DNA from: JAIVGV01 sp045807785
Lineage (GTDB): Bacteria > Acidobacteriota > Blastocatellia > Pyrinomonadales > Pyrinomonadaceae
Direction of reading: 5' to 3'
DNA: 11,227 bases
Assembly (NCBI GenBank): GCA_045807785.1
Contig: JBJMGS010000088.1
Location: forward strand, 1 to 11,227
The translations under genes and the position numbers were made by a program. Of this stretch, positions 7,778 to 11,227 are shown one piece after another. How positions within the stretch are numbered: position 1 is the first letter of the stretch; each line of letters begins with the position of its first letter. Under the pieces are notes generated by a model. It worked only from the letters and a program-made list of their open reading frames with translations, searched no databases and had not been told where the DNA came from.

Positions 7778-8572
7778 GTGAGACGCCGTCTCATCATCTT
7801 CGCCGCCGCCCTCGTCGCCTTCGCGCTCGGCGTCGCGGTCGTGAGCTATTTGAAACGCGAGCATCCCGCCTCGACGCCGCTGGCGCGCGCGGCGCAGTCC
7901 GGCGACGCTTCGTCGGTGGAAACTCTCATCGCACGGGGCGCGGACGTGAACGCGCGCGACGCTGAAGGCCCCACGCCGCTCGCCTACGCCGCGCGCTCTG
8001 GCGACACCGCAGCCATCGGTGCGCTGCTCGACGCCAGAGCCGACGTGAACGCGCGCGACTGCTCACAGGGTTGGACGCCGCTCCTCCATGCGCTCCATAA
8101 GTACCAGCACGACGCGGCGCGGCTGCTCGTCGAGCGCGGCGCGGACGTAAACGCTCGCGCGGGCGATTGCGCCGCACAGAAGACCGAGGACGGGGTGGCA
8201 CCGCTCATGTTCGCGGCGAAGTACGACGACGCGGAGATGGTCAAGTTCCTACTCGCGCACGGCGCGGACGCGCGCGCGACGAACGGCGACGAGAACGCGC
8301 TCTCCTACGCCGTCGCGGGCGGCTCGCTCGGCAGGCTCTCCGACCTCGACCGCGCCGCCACGCACCCGTGCCCCGTCGAGACGGTCACGCTGCTTCTCAA
8401 AGCCGCGCCCGATCTGAACGTCAAGCGCAGCGTCATCAACCACGCCGTCCTCTACGTCTCGAAGAAGAAGTGCCCGGAGATCGAGCGGCTGCTCAATAAC
8501 CGCCAGCCCGCGCCCGCGCGGGGCGACAACCCTAACCAACCCGGCGCGGCGCAGCCCGTCGCGCGCAACTGA
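7778..8572 (+). CDS. Membrane-anchored or exported ankyrin-repeat protein
   Basis: 264 residues from GTG 7778, with a modest GGA about 7 nt upstream. Residues 4-24 are a signal anchor or uncleaved signal (RRRLIIFAAALVAFALGVAVV), placing the rest outside the cytoplasm. Ankyrin units: about 32-62 (STPLARAAQSGD, LIARGADVNARD), 64-95 (PTPLAYAARSGD, LLDARADVNARD), 97-129 (WTPLLHALHKYQ, LLVERGADVNAR), 138-168 (VAPLMFAAKYDD, LLAHGADARA), then a degenerate pair to about 241 (ALSYAVAGGSL, LLLKAAPDLNV). Four cysteines (95, 131, 198, 232) fall in insertions between repeats and could form disulfides in the periplasm. A Pro/Asn-rich tail ends the protein. Family role: protein-protein binding; the partner is unknown. 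It lies 118 bp downstream of the FecR-type gene on the same strand, across a palindrome, so co-expression is uncertain. Stop is TGA. Confidence 0.88.
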   Translation: MRRRLIIFAAALVAFALGVAVVSYLKREHPASTPLARAAQSGDASSVETLIARGADVNARDAEGPTPLAYAARSGDTAAIGALLDARADVNARDCSQGWTPLLHALHKYQHDAARLLVERGADVNARAGDCAAQKTEDGVAPLMFAAKYDDAEMVKFLLAHGADARATNGDENALSYAVAGGSLGRLSDLDRAATHPCPVETVTLLLKAAPDLNVKRSVINHAVLYVSKKKCPEIERLLNNRQPAPARGDNPNQPGAAQPVARN

Positions 8573-8600
8573 TCCGAGTCGCCGACGCGTCCGCGCCAGG

Positions 8601-8637
8601 CGTTAAGATTGAACTTGCAGCGCTAACATTGAACTTG
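8601..8637 (+). repeat. Direct repeat, two 17-mers spaced 20 bp, upstream of the ABC operon
   Basis: CGTTAAGATTGAACTTG at 8601-8617 recurs at 8621-8637 with two mismatches. The 20-bp period is about two helical turns, so a protein could bind both on one DNA face. Each copy contains TTGAAC, a -35-like hexamer; TTGACG follows at 8635-8640 with a poor -10 candidate TACATC (8657-8662). The pair ends 28 bp before the first ABC ATPase start. A tandem operator or a local duplication would look alike. Confidence 0.45.
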
Positions 8638-8665
8638 ACGAACGCACGCGTCGTTCTACATCGCA

Positions 8666-9667
8666 ATGGCATCAACAGACATGACACCTGTGATCGAACT
8701 CGACGGCTTGGGCGTCACCTTCGGCAAGCGCGCGATCCTGAAAGACCTGCGCGGCGCGCTGTCGGGGCGCGCGATTGGTCTCTTGGGTCCGAACGGCGCG
8801 GGCAAGACGACGCTCATCCACACGCTGCTCGGCTTTTACCGACCGACGACGGGCACGGCGCGCATCTTCGGGCAGGACATCGCGCGCGACGCCAAGCTCG
8901 TGCGCTCGCAGGTCGGCTACATGCCTGAGCGCGACTCGTTCATCGCCAAGATGTCGTGCGTCCACTTCGTCCGCCTGATGGCCGAGCTGTCCGGCATCCC
9001 TTCGGAGACGGCGCTCGAACGCGCGCACGAGGCGCTGTTTTACGTCGGGCTCGGGGAGGCGCGCTACCGCAACGTGGACACCTACTCGCTCGGCATGAAG
9101 CAGCTCGCCAAGCTGGCGCAGGCGATTGTCCACGGGCCGAAGCTGATCGTCCTGGACGAGCCGACCAACGGGCTCGACCCGCCGACGCGCGCGCGCATGA
9201 TCCGGCTCATCCGCGAAATCCGCGACTCGGGGCGCGCGCGCATCCTGCTCTCCTCGCACCTGCTGCGCGACGTCGAGGAGTGCTGCGACGAGATACTGAT
9301 CCTGAAAGACGGCTGGCTCGCCGCCAACTGCAACCTCGAAGAGGAGCGCCGGGCGAACCGCAAGTTCATCGAGCTGGAGATGCGCGGCGGCGACCGCGCC
9401 GCCTTCGCCGACGCGGTCGGGCGCTTGGGGTGCGAGTACGCGCAGACGAGCGAGCGCCGGCTGAAACTCGTCATGCAGGAGGGCGTCGAGATCGGCGACC
9501 TCTACCGGCTGGCGAACCAGAGTCAGGTGCAGATTCGCCGCCTGAATTTCAAGCGTGACTCGCTCGAAGACATTTTCCTGAAGGCGATGGAAGGCGAAGA
9601 AGCCGGGTCACAGAACGGCGGGCGTGTCGGCGCGGCGAAAGGGGGTAACGGCCATGGCGGTGTATGA
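8666..9667 (+). CDS. ABC transporter ATP-binding protein (NatA/CcmA-like)
   Basis: 333 residues. The nucleotide-binding domain has Walker A GPNGAGKTT (41-49), a GYMPE segment (85-89) where the Q-loop Gln is replaced, as is common in this subgroup, signature YSLGMKQ (140-146), Walker B LIVLDEP (160-166), D-loop NGLDP, and switch His198 (SSHLL). A C-terminal extension of about 100 residues (FIELEMRGGDRAAFADAV onward) is typical of ATPases serving ABC-2 exporters. The last 20 residues are Gly-rich and their coding sequence overlaps the permease gene. ATG 8666 is the first start after an in-frame TGA at 8636-8638. Neither it nor the in-frame ATG at 8681 has a Shine-Dalgarno, so a leaderless message or start at 8681 is possible. 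It energises transport with the following permease; the substrate is unknown. Confidence 0.93.
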   Translation: MASTDMTPVIELDGLGVTFGKRAILKDLRGALSGRAIGLLGPNGAGKTTLIHTLLGFYRPTTGTARIFGQDIARDAKLVRSQVGYMPERDSFIAKMSCVHFVRLMAELSGIPSETALERAHEALFYVGLGEARYRNVDTYSLGMKQLAKLAQAIVHGPKLIVLDEPTNGLDPPTRARMIRLIREIRDSGRARILLSSHLLRDVEECCDEILILKDGWLAANCNLEEERRANRKFIELEMRGGDRAAFADAVGRLGCEYAQTSERRLKLVMQEGVEIGDLYRLANQSQVQIRRLNFKRDSLEDIFLKAMEGEEAGSQNGGRVGAAKGGNGHGGV

Positions 9668-10598
9668 ACATTCTTACCGGCAGTACGCCGGCAGGCTGAC
9701 GCCCGCGTGGTCGCGCTTCCTCGTCATCCCGCGCCACGCCTACCGCGACGTGTTCCGCTCGAAGCTCTTCGTCGCGTTCTACGCACTGTGCTTCCTCTTC
9801 CCCGTGATCGCGTCGTGCATCATCTACCTGCACCACAACGTCAACGCGCTCGCGCTGCTGAAGATCGGCGACGTGCGCGCTCTGGCGCCGATCAACGCCT
9901 CGTTCTTCCACTACTTCACGACGTTCCAGTGCTCGCTCGCCTTCCTCCTCGTCGTGCTGGTCGGCCCGCCGCTCGTCTCGCGCGACATGGCGAACAACGC
10001 GCTGCCGCTCTATCTCTGCCGACCGTTCTCGCGCGCCGAGTATGTCGCGGGGAAGATGAGCGTCGTGGCGATCCTGCTCTCGCTCGTGACGTGGGTGCCG
10101 GGGCTGCTCCTCTTCCTCTTTCAGGCGTACCTCGAAGGCTTCGGCTGGGGCTGGACGAACCTGTGGATCGCCGGGTCGATCTTTTTGGCGAGCGCGATCT
10201 GGATCGTGCTCCTGTCGCTGCTCTCGCTCTCGGTCTCGGCGCTGGTCAAGTGGCGCGTGGTGGCGAGCGGGGCGCTGCTCGGCATCTTCTTCATCCCTTC
10301 GGCCTTCGGCGAGATCATCAACGGGCTGTTTCTGACGCGCATCGGCCACCTCTTCAGCTTCGGCGCGCTGATGAATAACATCTGGCTCGGCCTCTTCGGC
10401 CTCTTCGAGCCGGTGACCGGGCACATCCGCGGGCGCATCAGCCGCGAGGGGCCGTTCATCAATGAACCCGAGCACTTCGTGGACCTCGTGCTGCGCGAGC
10501 CGCCCTTGTGGGCTTCCTGGTTCGTCATCGCGCTCGTCTGCGCGTTCTGCCTGTGGCTGCTGATGCGCAAGGTGCGCGCCTACGAGGTGGTGAAATAA
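9654..10598 (+). CDS. ABC-2 type transporter permease
   Basis: 314 residues. ATG 9654 is chosen for the GGGGGT 7 nt upstream and for the recognisable start MAVYEHSYRQYAGRLTPAWS; an in-frame GTG 30 nt earlier is less supported. It overlaps the upstream ATPase gene by 14 bp. Six hydrophobic segments are visible at about 38-59, 90-108, 135-157, 171-193, 203-225 and 287-304. The stretch LYLCRPFSRAEYVAGK (119-134), after the second segment, is the usual cytoplasmic coupling region of ABC-2 permeases (positions just after VSRDMANNALP). A long extracytoplasmic or cytoplasmic loop at 226-286 separates the last two segments. The protein would form the membrane channel with one or both flanking ATPases. 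The substrate cannot be inferred. Confidence 0.9.
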   Translation: MAVYEHSYRQYAGRLTPAWSRFLVIPRHAYRDVFRSKLFVAFYALCFLFPVIASCIIYLHHNVNALALLKIGDVRALAPINASFFHYFTTFQCSLAFLLVVLVGPPLVSRDMANNALPLYLCRPFSRAEYVAGKMSVVAILLSLVTWVPGLLLFLFQAYLEGFGWGWTNLWIAGSIFLASAIWIVLLSLLSLSVSALVKWRVVASGALLGIFFIPSAFGEIINGLFLTRIGHLFSFGALMNNIWLGLFGLFEPVTGHIRGRISREGPFINEPEHFVDLVLREPPLWASWFVIALVCAFCLWLLMRKVRAYEVVK

Positions 10599-11227
10599 TG
10601 ACGACGGGCGTCACGGATACGACGGCGGCGGGGGCGGGCGCGGCGGCGGTCGCGCACGCGAAACAATTCGCGCCGGAAAAGATGATCGTCTTCGACGACG
10701 TGTCGAAGTTCTACGGCGAGATACTCGGCGTCAACCGCGTCAACCTCGCCATCGCGCCGGGCATCACGAGCCTCGTCGGCCCGAACGGTTCGGGCAAGAC
10801 GACGCTGATGAACCTGATGACGGGGTTGTTGCGCCCGACGCGCGGGAAGATCAGCGTCCTCGGCGCGACCCCGCACGAGCCCGAAAGGCTGTTCCGCACG
10901 GTCGGCTACTGCTCGCAGTTCGACTCTTTTCCCCGCGGCGCGACCGGTAGGGAGTTCATCTCTTCGTACCTCTCCGTCCACGGCTACACGCGGGGCGAAG
11001 TCAACGATCTGACCGACGCCGCGCTCGACCGTGTGTCGATGAACGAGGCGGCGGATCGGAAAGTGGCGGGCTACAGCAAGGGGATGCGCCAGCGCATTCG
11101 CCTCGCGCAGTCCATCGCGCACAACCCGCGCGTGCTCATTCTCGACGAGCCCCTGAACGGTCTCGATCCGATGGCGCGCGCCGAGATCATCCGCCTCTTC
11201 CGCCAGCTCGCTGACGAAGGGCTCTAC
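10598..11227 (+). CDS. Second ABC transporter ATP-binding protein, truncated by the window edge
   Basis: 210 residues are visible and the frame is open at the end of the window. The start ATG shares one base with the permease stop (TAATG), with AGGTGG just upstream, so the two are translationally coupled. An Ala/Gly-rich lead of about 27 residues precedes the nucleotide-binding domain: MIVFDDVSKFYG, Walker A GPNGSGKTT (61-69), Q-loop Gln107 (GYCSQFD), signature YSKGMRQ (159-165), Walker B VLILDEP (179-185) and D-loop NGLDP. The Gln is kept here, unlike in the first ATPase of the operon. Two distinct ATPases around one permease suggest either a heteromeric exporter or two stacked transporters whose second permease lies to the right of the window. 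Confidence 0.92.
   Translation, partial: MTTGVTDTTAAGAGAAAVAHAKQFAPEKMIVFDDVSKFYGEILGVNRVNLAIAPGITSLVGPNGSGKTTLMNLMTGLLRPTRGKISVLGATPHEPERLFRTVGYCSQFDSFPRGATGREFISSYLSVHGYTRGEVNDLTDAALDRVSMNEAADRKVAGYSKGMRQRIRLAQSIAHNPRVLILDEPLNGLDPMARAEIIRLFRQLADEGLY

Noticed and set aside
8601..8637. CRISPR repeat unit
   Set aside because: Only two short imperfect copies with a 3-bp spacer and no cas genes nearby.

Overview
The window is a visibly GC-rich bacterial chromosomal segment with tightly packed genes and no phage, plasmid, rRNA, tRNA or CRISPR features. Gene content points to a soil-type Gram-negative such as an Acidobacteriota member (possibly Blastocatellia): an ECF sigma factor overlapping a zinc-anti-sigma/FecR gene, exported TPR and ankyrin proteins, paired NatA-like ABC ATPases, and short palindromic intergenic elements. 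That taxonomic guess is inference from recalled gene style, not from a marker gene.

Left arm (1-3854, minus strand): three genes are read right to left, a Ca2+/H+ antiporter (2664-3854), an exported TPR-like protein (882-2591) and an exported peroxiredoxin (146-757). The peroxiredoxin is the highlight. Its frame is interrupted by one in-frame TGA exactly where the peroxidatic cysteine should be (F-T-G-G-TGA-T-A-E-M), and a hairpin fitting the bacterial SECIS model follows it. I read it as one 203-residue selenoprotein with Sec91, not as two fragments. TGA is an ordinary stop in at least four neighbouring genes, so the code is not reassigned.

Repeats: two elements of about 125 bp, each an inverted pair of small hairpins around a third hairpin (1-124 and 3914-4038), bracket the left arm and look like REPIN-type REP doublets. 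A third palindrome lies at 7687-7731.

Centre (4122-7659, plus strand): an ECF sigma factor overlaps by 11 bp a 975-residue membrane protein. That protein has an N-terminal H-x3-C-x2-C zinc anti-sigma motif, one membrane segment, a FecR-like domain, a very large extracytoplasmic region and a C-terminal heptad tail. The pair reads as a signal-responsive regulatory module. An exported ankyrin-repeat protein (7778-8572) follows after the palindrome.

Right arm (8666-11227, plus strand): an ABC ATPase, an ABC-2 type permease and a second ABC ATPase cut by the window edge overlap one another and form an exporter operon that continues to the right. A 20-bp-spaced direct repeat sits just upstream of the first of these genes. 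No gene-free stretch exceeds 300 bases; the largest gap (3855-4121) is mostly filled by the second REPIN-like element.
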